This document shows positions 1 to 5,014 of a stretch of 7,145 nt of DNA, piece by piece; position 1 is the stretch's first letter; every line of letters begins with the position of its first letter. The stretch covers positions 1-7,145 of the forward strand of contig JAKSOM010000047.1 in assembly GCA_024405585.1 (NCBI GenBank). Direction: 5' to 3'. The notes below the pieces were generated by a model that saw nothing but the letters and a program-made list of their open reading frames with translations, did no database searches and had not been told where the DNA came from. Source of the stretch: Acidaminococcaceae bacterium. Lineage in GTDB: Bacteria > Bacillota > Negativicutes > Acidaminococcales > Acidaminococcaceae. A program made the translations under genes and the position numbers.

Positions 1-205
1 GGGTATAATGGTCACCATCCTCATAAACATTAATCAAAGTCCCTGTAGTCTTCTTTGCAGCCACAATAGTTGTTGTTGTGCCTAATGTTGTCATACTCTG
101 CATATCCCACTTGTAATCTGTAGCAAATGCAAAATTAGGTGCCAGCATCATGCCGCCCAGCACCGTTGCCATAATCGCCTTGTTTAACAGTTTCTTTTTA
201 AACAT
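1..205 (-). CDS. Exported protein of unknown function, N-terminal part only
   Basis: Reading from an ATG at 205 gives 68 residues before the window ends, so the protein is partial. The start is well supported by an AAGGAGG Shine-Dalgarno at 217-211, five bases upstream. Residues 1-28 form a typical Sec signal peptide: a lysine-rich start (MFKKKLLNK), a hydrophobic core, and a probable cleavage after the AFA near residue 28. The mature start is rich in threonine and I recognise no domain in it. The gene lies downstream, on the same strand, of a cobalamin riboswitch and of an unassigned structured RNA. A B12-controlled envelope protein such as a receptor or substrate-binding protein is therefore possible, but this is inference from position only. 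No promoter of its own was found between 205 and 290. Confidence 0.8.
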   Translation of the reverse strand, partial: MFKKKLLNKAIMATVLGGMMLAPNFAFATDYKWDMQSMTTLGTTTTIVAAKKTTGTLINVYEDGDHYT

Positions 206-236
206 CTTTTCCTCCTTATACATTTACACCTCATCC

Positions 237-271
237 ACCACTATGTGGTTCTCCTTCCCCTCAAGGGGAAG
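237..271. repeat. Two-palindrome element, dispersed-repeat type
   Basis: Two perfect inverted repeats sit side by side. The first is ACCAC-TAT-GTGGT at 237-249, and the second has 8-bp arms CTTCCCCT/AGGGGAAG with a 2-base loop at 254-271. The arrangement, with the flanking ACCTCATCC at 228-236, resembles palindromic intergenic elements that I believe recur in many Bacillota genomes. Only one copy is visible here. It lies in the leader of the exported-protein gene, between the structured RNA and the ribosome binding site, and neither palindrome includes that site. Confidence 0.5.
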
Positions 272-288
272 TCAAGATTTAGAATGAC

Positions 289-367
289 AAAATAAAAACC
301 TGCTTTGACTTGTTTCGGCAACCTGTTCCCCGCTTGAACAGACCGCCTAAGACATGTCATTGCAGGT
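289..367 (-). ncRNA. Unassigned rod-shaped structured RNA ending in a U-rich tract
   Basis: On the minus strand this folds into one long rod. An outer 6-bp stem ACCUGC (367-362)/GCAGGU (303-298) is followed by a symmetric AA/AA loop and a UGAC/GUCA stem (359-356/309-306). Next comes an asymmetric loop (355-348 and 316-310), then a 12-bp stem (347-336/328-317) with loop AAGCGGG. The U-rich UUUUAUUUU at 297-289 follows directly. The strand is chosen because the 12-bp stem holds three consecutive G-U or U-G pairs. On the plus strand these become A-C mismatches. It may be a long intrinsic terminator, a small RNA, or the expression platform of a riboswitch for the exported-protein gene. I could not match it to a known RNA family. 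Confidence 0.5.
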
Positions 368-372
368 CTTTT

Positions 373-450
373 TTATTGATGGCACATCCGGCTTTAACGG
401 TTAGAAATGATAGCGGCTGGGTTTCACAGCTCTTTCGGCTTAATCAATAA
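373..450 (-). other. 78-base element closed by a perfect 8-bp helix, possible aptamer domain
   Basis: TTATTGAT and ATCAATAA, at the two ends of the element, pair perfectly and enclose 62 bases. The interior on the minus strand can form GCUG/CAGC (loop UGAAACC), CCG/CGG (loop UUAAAGC), and a GAUG/CAUC hairpin that would compete with the closing helix. No U-tract follows the helix on either strand, so it is not a terminator. The rod-shaped RNA at 289-367 starts five bases after it. That order, a closed multihelix domain then a stem with a U-tract, is how many riboswitches are built. Orientation and function are inference. Confidence 0.3.
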
Positions 451-455
451 CAACT

Positions 456-629
456 TTATTCTGTTTTGCCCGGCTTCACCCTCCTCTCATCGCTCTTGCG
501 TCTGATTTTATGCCTGAGCACCAACACCTCATGCAAGAGTTCCACATATTCCAATCTGTTGATAACTACCAAAGTCTGCTGTTCTAACAAAAGCTGCTTC
601 CGCAGTACTTTGATTTCCACAGTTTTCAC
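456..629 (-). CDS. Possible small ORF (57 aa) behind the cobalamin riboswitch
   Basis: A GTG at 629 opens 57 codons to a TAA at 456. An AAAGGA sequence (642-637) lies at Shine-Dalgarno distance but forms the 3' arm of the terminator hairpin. A longer frame from a GTG at 647 would begin inside that hairpin and is less likely. The product would be charged, leucine-rich in its first half and very basic near its end (RHKIRRKSDERR), with heptad-like spacing of leucines. There is no signal peptide and I recognise no family. It is the first open frame after a B12-responsive terminator, which is the main reason to list it. A chance ORF in a long leader is at least as likely. Confidence 0.25.
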   Translation of the reverse strand: MKTVEIKVLRKQLLLEQQTLVVINRLEYVELLHEVLVLRHKIRRKSDERRVKPGKTE

Positions 630-660
630 AAAAAAATCCTTTCGCACTACGCAAAAGGAT
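630..660 (-). terminator. Intrinsic terminator of the cobalamin riboswitch
   Basis: AUCCUUUUGC (660-651) pairs with GCGAAAGGAU (645-636) in a 10-bp stem with one U-G pair and loop GUAGU, followed by six U at 635-630. It lies about 70 bases after the riboswitch aptamer on the same strand, the normal place for an attenuator. Between them are hairpins with arms at 731-727/704-700 and 695-690/679-674 that may take part in switching. The 3' arm also holds AAAGGA, so the same hairpin could block translation of the ORF starting at 629. Confidence 0.8.
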
Positions 661-731
661 ACTTATCTCTGAAATCACAAATCCACACCTGTGATATCCG
701 TCAAAATACGTCTTCCGCGCATTAACTTGAC

Positions 732-886
732 AACACTCGGCAGGTCTTCTGACTCAGTTTCAACACATATTTCCCCTTCTCGGATGGTGAATCCAATGGA
801 TAAAGAAATATGCTCCACATTACAGCTACGGTGACAGCATCGGGTTCTAACCGATTTCCCATTTTAAGCACAGGGCACCAAATGTT
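732..886 (-). promoter_or_regulatory. Cobalamin (B12) riboswitch aptamer
   Basis: The minus strand carries the conserved landmarks of the cobalamin riboswitch in order. These are GGUGCC near 880, GGGAAAUCGG with its paired partner around 860-838, and GCUGUCACCGUAGCUGUAA at 838-820, which corresponds to the B12-box consensus. The terminal GAGUCAGAAGACCUGCC is at 755-739. The ends pair over nine bases (AACAUUUGG at 886-878 with CCGAGUGUU at 740-732), giving the closing P1 helix. A strong promoter lies just upstream and an intrinsic terminator downstream, so control is probably by transcription attenuation: bound cobalamin favours termination. The downstream candidates are the small ORF at 629 and the exported-protein gene at 205. 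Confidence 0.93.
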
Positions 887-905
887 CTCTTATGAAATTG
901 AAGCA

Positions 906-934
906 ATCATACCACTAATACATTATCCTGTCAA
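906..934 (-). promoter_or_regulatory. Sigma-70 promoter of the riboswitch transcript
   Basis: A perfect -35 TTGACA (934-929) and a -10 TATGAT (911-906) are separated by exactly 17 bases. The predicted transcription start is near 899, about 13 bases before the riboswitch P1 helix. Confidence 0.85.
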
Positions 935-979
935 GTAGTTTATTCAAAATAGGAATCATTCTTATCACATCCTTCGACA

Positions 980-994
980 ACATAATCATTATCG
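980..994. promoter_or_regulatory. Fur-box-like sequence
   Basis: The minus strand reads CGATAATGATTATGT. It matches 11 of the 14 defined positions of the 7-1-7 Fur consensus TGATAATnATTATCA, including an unbroken GATAATGATTAT core. A weaker related sequence, TGATAAGAATGATTC, begins at 969 on the same strand. The site is about 81-95 bases upstream of the predicted start at 899, further than most Fur operators, so function is uncertain. Confidence 0.35.
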
Positions 995-1211
995 AAAGTC
1001 ACTACTGAAAAGAAAATCCCCCTCTATAATGATTTCAATGTCATAGTTCCATCGTCTAAAACATGATACTATCTTATATTGCACCACGCAACAAAAAAAA
1101 CAATACTTCTGAAACATCACCCTTGGTCCACACCGCTCAAAAAAATTTTCACTTCACAAAAATTCTCTCAACTTTTTTCTTATTCATCATCTTGCTCCTT
1201 TCACATACTGA
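995..1211. other. AT-rich intergenic stretch with one short ORF behind a good RBS
   Basis: I see no supported gene here. The only translation-like signal is on the minus strand. AAAGGAG (1201-1195) lies four bases before an ATG at 1190 that opens 13 codons (MMNKKKVERIFVK) to a TGA at 1149. It could be a leader peptide, a gene remnant or chance. A weak minus-strand promoter-like pair is also visible: TTGTTG at 1094-1089 and TAGTAT at 1071-1066, with a 17-base spacer. Confidence 0.2.
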
Positions 1212-1260
1212 AAAACTCATACAAATCCCCCCTATTTTTGCAGGAATTTGTATGAGTTTT
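1212..1260. terminator. 15-bp perfect inverted repeat, possible bidirectional terminator
   Basis: AAAACTCATACAAAT (1212-1226) and its exact reverse complement (1246-1260) flank a 19-base spacer. After one mismatch a further CC/GG pair extends the stem. The arms end in an A-run and a T-run, so either strand yields a hairpin followed by four or five U. On the minus strand it would be a second stop after the operon ending at 1531. The stem is AT-rich and the loop is long, so it may instead be the footprint of a small mobile repeat. Confidence 0.45.
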
Positions 1261-1314
1261 CTACAAAGCAAAATTGCGAATTTCTTCACCAACAAAAACC
1301 AATGCCACATAAAA

Positions 1315-1343
1315 CACCCTCTCCCCGAAACGGGGAGAGGGTG
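1315..1343 (-). terminator. Strong GC-rich hairpin, probable terminator of the cobU-lspA-rluD unit
   Basis: CACCCTCTCCCCG and CGGGGAGAGGGTG are perfect 13-base arms around a 3-base loop. On the minus strand UUUUAUGUGG follows, a short U-run suited to intrinsic termination. On the plus strand CAAAAAAC follows, which is not. It is the first strong hairpin after the 237-residue gene that ends at 1531, about 190 bases away. The palindrome also looks like dispersed repeat elements, so it may be a repeat serving as a terminator. Confidence 0.6.
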
Positions 1344-1495
1344 CAAAAAACTATTTCTTCTCAAAAGTACGGTTCTTCACCCAGCGGTGAGAACGGTCTT
1401 TAATCAAGGTCCGTGGGCAAGTCCCCGGCATGGGGCGGAAAAACTTCGCTCTCTCCTAACTTCCATGCTTTAATCACAGGAACACATTACCTTTT
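1344..1495. other. Operon tail region, no clear gene
   Basis: No supported gene. It contains a bulged hairpin (GTTCTTCACC at 1372-1381 with GGTGAGAAC at 1386-1394). It also contains an unusually protein-like minus-strand tail, from an ATG at 1431 to a TAG at 1351, that ends in HRWVKNRTFEKK right before a T-run and the strong hairpin. No ribosome binding site supports it as a gene. It may be part of a dispersed repeat or a fragment of a lost gene. Confidence 0.2.
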
Positions 1496-1530
1496 CTGTC
1501 CACTGTCCACCGTTCACCAGCTAACGTCCA
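1496..1530. repeat. Short degenerate 7-base tandem repeat
   Basis: CTGTCCA, CTGTCCA and CCGTTCA follow one another at 1496-1516, and a more diverged CGTCCACTA follows near 1525-1533. This touches the stop codon of the 237-residue gene. Such low-copy repeats are common in intergenic DNA and no function is implied. Confidence 0.45.
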
Positions 1531-2244
1531 CTACTTATGTTCCGGCATTATCAATTCATCCAAGGTTACAAAAAGAAACTTCTGAATCTTTTCCATGGCA
1601 TCCCTCAGGAACATATCTGTTTTGCCAAAATACTTTTCCTCGTCAAAAGCAACATCAAATTTGTTCGTATACTGATAAACCCAATGACGCTTCAATTCCC
1701 CAAAAATTTCGTTACGGTATTCATTATAGAAAACCGCCAACTGATGCCCCTTCGCCCTATCCTCATAGGCCAACAGAACCCAGGAGCCGTTCAAATACTT
1801 CAAAGGATTGTCCGGAGTGATACACAGTTGGAAATCCCCATATTTTTGCGGCAGTTTTTTCCATTCCTGCCATTTATCAAACCCCAAAAAATCCGCAGTG
1901 CAAGGATAAGCGTGAATGACATCCCAGGATATTTCCCCCACTTCCCTGGCAAGATTGGGCAAAAATCCGGTTACAAATTTTTCCTTGTCACGACAATAGT
2001 AACGGTCATCCCGAAAACGGAACAACCCCACATTTTTGGTTACCACAAAATCCCCTGTTTCCTGGGTATAACAAATCTCCAAAGCGCAGTTGTCCCGGTT
2101 TTTATACCTAGCCACAACTACCTCCAGTTCCCGCTTCTCAAAGGGTTTCTCCAACTCAAAGTTCCCAATTTTGTCGGGCAAAAGCTGCAGAAAATCCCAA
2201 TCCTGCAACTCCCCCATCATTTCATCAACAGTCCTTATTTTCAT
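1531..2244 (-). CDS. Unknown cytoplasmic protein, two copies of one domain
   Basis: The 237-residue product has no signal peptide or membrane segment and is rich in aromatic and charged residues (many W, Y, F, K, E, D). I do not recognise the family. The two halves resemble each other. LPDKIGNFEL at 22-31 matches LPQKYGDFQL at 131-140. Each is followed, 12-16 residues later, by a hydrophobic strand and an aromatic-charged segment (VVVARYKNR near 42-50, WVLLAYEDR near 155-163). A second acidic, aromatic stretch comes towards the end of each half. This suggests a tandem domain duplication. The ATG is directly adjacent to the TAA of the upstream exported-protein gene and has only a weak Shine-Dalgarno, so translational coupling is likely. 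The end at 1531 is followed by the probable operon terminator. It may work with the exported protein encoded just before it, but nothing in the sequence proves this. Confidence 0.8.
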   Translation of the reverse strand: MKIRTVDEMMGELQDWDFLQLLPDKIGNFELEKPFEKRELEVVVARYKNRDNCALEICYTQETGDFVVTKNVGLFRFRDDRYYCRDKEKFVTGFLPNLAREVGEISWDVIHAYPCTADFLGFDKWQEWKKLPQKYGDFQLCITPDNPLKYLNGSWVLLAYEDRAKGHQLAVFYNEYRNEIFGELKRHWVYQYTNKFDVAFDEEKYFGKTDMFLRDAMEKIQKFLFVTLDELIMPEHK

Positions 2245-2790
2245 TTAGCGAATCAATTCCCGGCCTTCCATCCTATTAACCAAATCACTCAGCCGCCACT
2301 TAAAGATTTCACCCGGGGTTTTGTGGTTTCCCAAATCGTAAAACTCCCGCTCATTGACCTTATCCACCAGAACCTTGCCGCTGTCCCTGCGGTAAACAAT
2401 CAAATCACCGCAGGCATCAATACGCACAATGGGCCCGTTTTCCATGCCGCTCCTGGATGTGTCGATGAATTCCAAAAAATCATACAAACGCACCAATACC
2501 ACCACATCCAAATTGTCGGCCTCCGCCGCCTGCAAAAGTTCCTTTCTGTCAATCACCCTTTGTCCCAGCACATCCCGGGCTGCCGCCACATCCTTGCCTT
2601 CCAGCAAAACATAGTAGGGGAAACGATAGGCCCAGCGGGTCACTGTGCGGAAACTCTTGTAGTCCTCCGCCTCCATATTGCCGCTGTAATCGTAAACAAT
2701 AAACCCTGCCCTCTGCTGCTCGACAGCAAAAACGGAAGTCGCCGCCAACAGGCCCACCAACAAAACAACTAAACTGATAATCTTTTTCAT
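2245..2790 (-). CDS. Exported protein of unknown function
   Basis: The 181-residue product starts MKKIISLVVLLVG and has a clear Sec signal peptide, with probable cleavage after SVFA at residue 22. No lipobox cysteine is present, so a soluble periplasmic or extracytoplasmic protein is expected. The ATG at 2790 is chosen because GAGGTGA (2802-2796) precedes it at five bases and the signal peptide begins exactly there. A TTG at 2841 would add 17 residues ahead of the signal peptide. The mature part has alternating hydrophobic strands (AGFIVYDYSG near 28-37, LDVVVLVRLYDF near 94-105, GDLIVYRR near 128-135), suggesting a mixed alpha/beta fold. I recognise no named domain. It lies 70 bases after rluD and is coupled to the 237-residue gene, whose ATG touches its stop codon. 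Confidence 0.85.
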   Translation of the reverse strand: MKKIISLVVLLVGLLAATSVFAVEQQRAGFIVYDYSGNMEAEDYKSFRTVTRWAYRFPYYVLLEGKDVAAARDVLGQRVIDRKELLQAAEADNLDVVVLVRLYDFLEFIDTSRSGMENGPIVRIDACGDLIVYRRDSGKVLVDKVNEREFYDLGNHKTPGEIFKWRLSDLVNRMEGRELIR

Positions 2791-2860
2791 ACCGGTCACC
2801 TCACTATACTCACTCAACTTAACCCGCCCCGGCACAACCAAATCCCCGGAAGCGGCAATA

Positions 2861-3778
2861 TCAATTAAACTGCCCCAACCTGAGGCGGGTAATTATCTTG
2901 CGAAAATCCTCCGGCCAGCGGGCACTTAAATCCATTCTCTCCCCTGTGCTCGGATGTACAAAGGCACGTGTTTCGCTGTGCAGGGCCTGGCCCTCAATAT
3001 GGAAGGGAGTTTTCATGGGACTGTACTTGGGGTCACCCACCAAAGGATAACCCAGATACTCCATATGTACCCTTATCTGATGGGTTCTGCCGGTCCTGAG
3101 GACGCATTTCACCAGGGTGTATTTGCCGAAGCGCTCCAACACCTCGTATTCCGTAATGGCTTCCCGGCCCCCCTGCTGCACCACCGCCATCTTCTTGCGG
3201 TCGTTTTTATCCCTGTCAATCAGAGTTTGAATAACGCCCTTGTCCGTCTTGATATTGCCCCGCACCACCGCCAAATAACTGCGGCAGGCCACCTTATCCT
3301 GAATCTGTTTTGACAGGGAAAGATGGGCAGCGTCATTTTTGGCACAAATCATAATCCCTGAAGTATCCTTATCCAAACGGTGTACAATTCCGGGACGAAT
3401 CACTCCGTTGATGCCGCTCAAATTTTGGCAATGATGCAAAAGCGCATTCACCAAAGTACCATGATAATTCCCCGCCGCCGGATGCACCACCATACCCCGG
3501 GGCTTATTCACCACAATAACATCTTCGTCCTCATAGACCACATCCAGGGGAATGTCCTCCGGCTGCAAATCCAACGGCTCCGGCTCCGGCACCTGCACCA
3601 CAATCTCTTCCCCCAGCCGCAATTTGTAGTTGGCCTTCAGCACCTTGGCCCCCTTCGTAACCATGCCCCCATCCAACAGATGTTGCATATTGGAGCGGGT
3701 CAGGCCCAAGGCCTTCGCTATGGCCACATCAACCCTTTGGGTTGCAATCCCCTCATCAACTATAATTCTTGTCTCCAT
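2861..3778 (-). CDS. rluD: RluA/RluD-family 23S rRNA pseudouridine synthase
   Basis: The enzyme isomerises uridine to pseudouridine in RNA, most likely in 23S rRNA. The 305-residue length is typical. Residues 1-65 form an S4 RNA-binding domain (RVDVAIAKALGLTRSNMQHLL near 15-35). The catalytic domain follows, with HRLDKDTSGIMICAKN at 133-148, in which D136 is the expected catalytic aspartate. LRTGRTHQIRVHMEYLGYPL at 227-246 is the second family signature. The ATG at 3778 is preferred because GGGGAG lies upstream and the S4 domain begins at the expected place. The frame stays open to 3847 but that part only overlaps lspA. This start overlaps the 3' end of lspA by 19 bases, as often seen for the lspA-rluD (ylyB-type) pair in Bacillota. 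The RluD rather than RluA or RluC assignment rests on this context, so exact target sites are uncertain. Confidence 0.93.
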   Translation of the reverse strand: METRIIVDEGIATQRVDVAIAKALGLTRSNMQHLLDGGMVTKGAKVLKANYKLRLGEEIVVQVPEPEPLDLQPEDIPLDVVYEDEDVIVVNKPRGMVVHPAAGNYHGTLVNALLHHCQNLSGINGVIRPGIVHRLDKDTSGIMICAKNDAAHLSLSKQIQDKVACRSYLAVVRGNIKTDKGVIQTLIDRDKNDRKKMAVVQQGGREAITEYEVLERFGKYTLVKCVLRTGRTHQIRVHMEYLGYPLVGDPKYSPMKTPFHIEGQALHSETRAFVHPSTGERMDLSARWPEDFRKIITRLRLGQFN

Positions 3779-4197
3779 ACTACACTCCCCAGGATGCAGG
3801 CCACCCCGAAACACACCGCCATATCCGCCACATTGAACACGGGCCAAATACGAAAATCAATGAAATCTATCACCCCGCCGAAAAGGGTCCTGTCTATCAG
3901 GTTCCCCATGGCCCCCGCCCCGAAGCAGGCCACCCCAACCTGGGTCAGCCAATCCTGTTTCAAAATATCCTCACGAAAATAAAACACGGCACAAAGCACC
4001 GCCACCGCCACCGCAACAAAAAGCCAGCGGCTCCCCTCCAACATTCCGAAAGCCGCCCCCCGATTCATCACAAAGGTCCAATGCAACACATTTTCCGCAA
4101 CCGGTACCGATTCTCCCAGGGAAAACATTTCCGTGATGAGCAATTTTGTAAATCTGTCGGCGGCCAGTATCACCATTGCCAGCGCCAATACTTCCAT
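3760..4197 (-). CDS. lspA: Lipoprotein signal peptidase (signal peptidase II)
   Basis: This inner-membrane aspartic peptidase removes the signal peptide of prolipoproteins after the lipobox cysteine has been lipidated. The 145-residue length is typical, with four hydrophobic membrane segments. Conserved motifs are present in order: D14 in AADRFTK, NRGAAFG at 45-51, GNLIDR at 98-103, VIDFIDF at 109-115, and FNVAD at 121-125. D102 and D125 are the expected catalytic pair, and N99, D102 and R103 fall at the same numbers as in the Bacillus subtilis enzyme. The ATG lies two bases after the stop of the preceding 75-residue gene and has no strong Shine-Dalgarno, so coupling is likely. Its end overlaps rluD. 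Confidence 0.97.
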   Translation of the reverse strand: MEVLALAMVILAADRFTKLLITEMFSLGESVPVAENVLHWTFVMNRGAAFGMLEGSRWLFVAVAVAVLCAVFYFREDILKQDWLTQVGVACFGAGAMGNLIDRTLFGGVIDFIDFRIWPVFNVADMAVCFGVACILGSVVWRQEL

Positions 4198-4199
4198 AA

Positions 4200-4427
4200 C
4201 TACATCAGCATTGTTGCCAATGCCTCCACCACCAACCTGCCTTCCTCAACACCGCTAATCATAACCACCATGGTTCTATGCCCCTGATGTTCCGTAAAAA
4301 ACTTCAACTGCAAATCACCGGAACACTCATTCACAAAATCAAAGGATATATTGAAAATTCTCGCCTCCGCAGGAACCTGTTCCCGCAACCCTTTCAGCAC
4401 CAACGCCACTATTTCTTCTTGCCTCAT
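4200..4427 (-). CDS. Unknown 75-residue protein between cobU and lspA
   Basis: The ATG at 4427 has AAGGAT (4441-4436) eight bases upstream, overlapping the cobU stop. The frame stays open further upstream to 4523 inside cobU, but that extension has no support. The product begins MRQEEIVALVLKGL, a probable amphipathic helix, followed by strands around INISFDFV and LQLKFF and a HRTMVVMISG segment. It has no signal peptide or membrane segment and I recognise no family. It lies 13 bases after cobU and two bases before lspA, so it is read as part of the operon. The pattern of a helix, three strands and a helix suggests a small alpha/beta fold, which is inference only. Confidence 0.7.
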   Translation of the reverse strand: MRQEEIVALVLKGLREQVPAEARIFNISFDFVNECSGDLQLKFFTEHQGHRTMVVMISGVEEGRLVVEALATMLM

Positions 4428-4440
4428 CCCACCAAATCCT

Positions 4441-5004
4441 TCATATCTTAGCACCCAATTTTTTGAAATCCACCGCCATGCCGCAGGCGCAATAATAAAC
4501 TTCCTCACAGGCCTCCGCCACATGCTGATTCACCCAACCGCTCAAATCCCGGTATTCCCTGCTGACTACATTATCCGGCACAATCCCCGCCCCCACCTCA
4601 TTGGTGACGAAGACCACCGTTCTGCCGCAATTTTTTGCGGCCTCAATCAGCAAATCTATCTTGCGCAAAACATGGGACGTACGCTCCTCAAAACTGCCCT
4701 CAACAGCCCCCTTGCCATACATATAGTTGGTCATATAAAGGGTCAGGCAATCGAAAAGCACGGCACCCGTACCGTCCCCCAAATTTTGAAACACTTTCTC
4801 CGCAGAGTAGTAGCCCTCATGGTTCACCCAACGGCCATTTTTCCGCCGTTCCCGGTGCAACCTGACCCGCTCCGCCATTTCCTCGTCCAAAACCTCCGCA
4901 GTGGCAATATAATCGCATTTTTCCGCCAGGGACAACACATATTTTTCGGCAAAACTGCTTTTGCCGCTCCTTGCCCCGCCCGTAACAAGAACTAACTTAG
5001 CCAT
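4441..5004 (-). CDS. cobU: Adenosylcobinamide kinase / adenosylcobinamide-phosphate guanylyltransferase
   Basis: CobU (CobP) phosphorylates adenosylcobinamide and then transfers GMP to give adenosylcobinamide-GDP, the activated intermediate for attaching the lower ligand of vitamin B12. The 187-residue length fits the family. A P-loop, GGARSGKS, is at 9-16. H50-R51 in HRERR corresponds to the region of the guanylylated histidine in the Salmonella enzyme. LFDCLTLYMTN is near 83-93 and VTNEVGAGIVPDNVVSREYR near 133-152. The family ending CGMAVDFKKLG is near the C-terminus. No other cobalamin synthesis gene is in the window, so it is separated from its usual cluster. It opens the lspA-rluD operon and has no visible ribosome binding site (see the promoter entry). 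A lone CobU fits cobinamide salvage as well as full synthesis. Confidence 0.95.
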   Translation of the reverse strand: MAKLVLVTGGARSGKSSFAEKYVLSLAEKCDYIATAEVLDEEMAERVRLHRERRKNGRWVNHEGYYSAEKVFQNLGDGTGAVLFDCLTLYMTNYMYGKGAVEGSFEERTSHVLRKIDLLIEAAKNCGRTVVFVTNEVGAGIVPDNVVSREYRDLSGWVNQHVAEACEEVYYCACGMAVDFKKLGAKI

Positions 5005-5014
5005 AACATTAGGT

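Noticed and set aside
283..450. Cyclic-di-GMP, TPP, fluoride or other known riboswitch
   Set aside because: I compared remembered consensus motifs. Apart from a short GGUUGCCG similarity to the end of c-di-GMP-I, order and core motifs do not fit in either orientation.
466..672. Plus-strand ORF of 68 codons
   Set aside because: It lies opposite the riboswitch terminator and small ORF, has no recognisable protein features, and reads through the hairpin. It is an antisense shadow.
1149..1364. Minus-strand ORF of 71 codons
   Set aside because: Most of it translates two palindromes. Only the last 13 codons have a good ribosome binding site and these are noted separately.
1063..1473. Plus-strand ORF of 136 codons
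   Set aside because: It runs straight through both inverted repeats, with low-complexity content and no ribosome binding site. The hydrophobic part comes from T-rich DNA.
1537..2772. Plus-strand ORF of 411 codons
   Set aside because: It is antisense to two genes that have clear starts, a signal peptide and coupling. Its proline- and histidine-rich composition is typical of a reverse-strand shadow.
2791..2841. Upstream extension of the exported protein to a TTG at 2841
   Set aside because: It would place 17 residues before a perfect signal peptide, while the ATG at 2790 has a good Shine-Dalgarno.
3779..3847. Upstream extension of the RluD-type protein
   Set aside because: These 23 residues overlap lspA and precede the S4 domain. 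The ATG at 3778 has its own Shine-Dalgarno.
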